Source: an uncultured Anaerolineaceae bacterium (lineage in GTDB: Bacteria; Chloroflexota; Anaerolineae; Anaerolineales; Anaerolineaceae). From it: 5,919 nucleotides of DNA. How positions within the stretch are numbered: the first letter of the stretch is position 1; each line of letters opens with the position of its first letter. A program made the translations under genes and the position numbers. The stretch spans positions 1 through 5,919 of the forward strand of contig CALAEB010000609.1 of the NCBI GenBank assembly GCA_937890875.1. Direction: 5' to 3'. This document shows positions 4,779 through 5,919 of the stretch, piece by piece. The notes beneath the pieces are model-generated. The model had not been told where the DNA came from, made no database searches, and was given only the letters and a program-made list of their open reading frames with translations.

Positions 4779-5919
4779 TCAGGCCTCAAACATCCAGTCC
4801 GGCTTGCCCTTTTCAAAGCGGGCCGGGCTTTCCTTTTTCAGCAGGTCTTTCCAGAACTGATCGTCATATCGGCGTGAACGGACCGGCAGCGGCATCGGCA
4901 CGCCATAGCCGAGCAGGAGCACCTCTTCTTTCGGCTGGAGCCGGGAGAGCATCCCGCGCAGGACGTCGCGGCCGGACAGGCCGGACAGCACTGCGGAGAT
5001 GTCAGCATCGTCCCCCAGCCAGCCGGAGATCCGGGTCCCCAATTGCGACATGACCTCGTCATCGATCTGCGATGGACGCTGATCGATCACCAAAAGTGTC
5101 ACGAAGTACTTGCGCATTTCGCGCGCGATCCGTGCAAACGAGGTTTGCCCCGCCATTTCCCGATTCAGCAGTTTGTGCGCCTCCTCCAGCGCGATGACCA
5201 GCGGCGCGGGTTTCATTCCGCTGCCGCCGTGGTAATCGTTGGTGCGCTTCTCCCAGGCCTCCCGGATTTTCCGGGTCAGGATGTTGGTCACCAGCAGATA
5301 ATCCAGATCGGCGTCAAATTTCCCGAACGACATCACGACTGAATTGCCGGATTGCAGCAGGTCGATGATCTGCTGCACACAGTTGGCCGGCGCGTTCTCG
5401 ACCACATAAGGCTTGCTGATGATCCTGCGCAGCTTGCTGTGCAGCCCTTCGGCGGCCATGGGATGGACGCCCGCGTTTTCGGCCCATTCGCCGACGGAGT
5501 TTTCCCCTTCTCCGGACCGTAGTTCCATGAATTTTTTGAACCATTGCCCCGGGCTAAATGTGCGCACCAGCGCCGCCAGCGTGTTCGCGGTGGTCTCCCG
5601 CAGGTTCAATTCCCGCGACAGCATTTCGATATCCTCCGGCAGGATGTCCCGCTGTTCGATCACCAGGTCGAAATCGGGTTGGTGCCCGTCGATCGCCGTC
5701 CCGCGCCCGAGCGCACAGACTTTCACCCGTCCGCCCAATTTGTCTCTCAGCCCGGGGACGCGGATGTGGGTGTCCGGAGAGATATCGCCGAAGCCATATT
5801 CATTATGCATGTCGAAGACGAGGATGGAGGCTTGCCGGCCGTGGATCAGTCCGGCCAGAATCAGCCGGGTCAGGTAGGACTTGCCGGTTCCGGTAGCGCC
5901 GAAGATGCCGGAGGAGCGC
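4779..5919 (-). CDS. HerA/DUF87-type hexameric ATPase, C-terminal part
   Basis: The frame is open through the right edge, so the beginning lies outside the window; 379 residues are visible, ending at TGA 4781-4779. Visible residues 7-14 are the Walker A motif (GATGTGKS in the context IFGATGTGKSYLTR). About twenty residues later ILVFDMHNEYG (31-41) is the family's first acidic strand motif. LVIALEEAHKLL (240-251) is the Walker B segment. ARIAREMRKYFVTLLVIDQRPSQID (262-286) carries the arginine-rich region and the QRP-Ser signature typical of HerA. The end, EEVLLLGYGVPMPLPVRSRR, also fits. HerA proteins are DNA translocases that act in end resection with NurA nuclease, or in some antiviral systems with other effectors. 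No partner is visible downstream of it here. Its sequence is GC-rich (37 of 60 in 5641-5700). Identity as a HerA-like ATPase is strong; the pathway is open. Confidence 0.88.
   Translation of the reverse strand, partial: RSSGIFGATGTGKSYLTRLILAGLIHGRQASILVFDMHNEYGFGDISPDTHIRVPGLRDKLGGRVKVCALGRGTAIDGHQPDFDLVIEQRDILPEDIEMLSRELNLRETTANTLAALVRTFSPGQWFKKFMELRSGEGENSVGEWAENAGVHPMAAEGLHSKLRRIISKPYVVENAPANCVQQIIDLLQSGNSVVMSFGKFDADLDYLLVTNILTRKIREAWEKRTNDYHGGSGMKPAPLVIALEEAHKLLNREMAGQTSFARIAREMRKYFVTLLVIDQRPSQIDDEVMSQLGTRISGWLGDDADISAVLSGLSGRDVLRGMLSRLQPKEEVLLLGYGVPMPLPVRSRRYDDQFWKDLLKKESPARFEKGKPDWMFEA

Noticed and set aside
5413..5896. Plus-strand frames of 154 and 112 residues
   Set aside because: Both are antisense to the HerA-like ATPase, whose Walker motifs lie on the minus strand; GC-rich sequence commonly opens antisense frames.

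Overview
The window looks like chromosomal sequence from a Chloroflexota bacterium of class Anaerolineae. The main pointer is the left-edge gene: a membrane anchor, a YoaR-like putative peptidoglycan-binding domain, an FW/GFW/LW aromatic segment and then the beginning of a serine hydrolase, an architecture I recall from Anaerolineae. This assignment comes from recalled family resemblance, not a search. Nothing marks the window as a phage, plasmid or insertion sequence.

Layout from left to right. (1) Positions 1-718, minus strand: N-terminal 239 residues of a membrane-anchored serine hydrolase that continues past the left edge. (2) 719-1061: divergent control region with an extended -10 promoter for the hydrolase and a palindrome-rich leader for the next gene. 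(3) 1062-1427, plus: DUF454/YbaN small membrane protein. (4) 1428-1866: gene-poor gap with two consecutive RNA-type stem-loops and a possible 18-residue leader peptide. (5) 1867-2166, plus: DUF4491 small membrane protein. (6) 2167-2743: a 577-base gap with a short direct repeat, a hairpin that may end transcription, and a possible remnant of a small membrane protein. (7) 2744-4626, minus: a two-gene operon of a TetR-family regulator followed by a membrane-anchored Acg/nitroreductase-like protein, with a TAATG stop-start overlap. It has a good sigma-70-type promoter and two operator-like palindromes. (8) 4779-5919, minus: a HerA/DUF87-type ATPase whose beginning lies beyond the right edge.

How the genes relate. 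The best-supported functional unit is the TetR-nitroreductase operon. The regulator probably represses its own promoter and releases it on binding an unknown small molecule, co-producing a flavin-type reductase tethered to the membrane. The two DUF membrane proteins lie on the same strand but are 439 bases apart and need not be co-transcribed. The HerA-like ATPase is visibly more GC-rich than the small membrane-protein genes, and no NurA-like nuclease or other partner lies downstream of it here. Coding density is about 75 percent, with two gaps over 400 bases.
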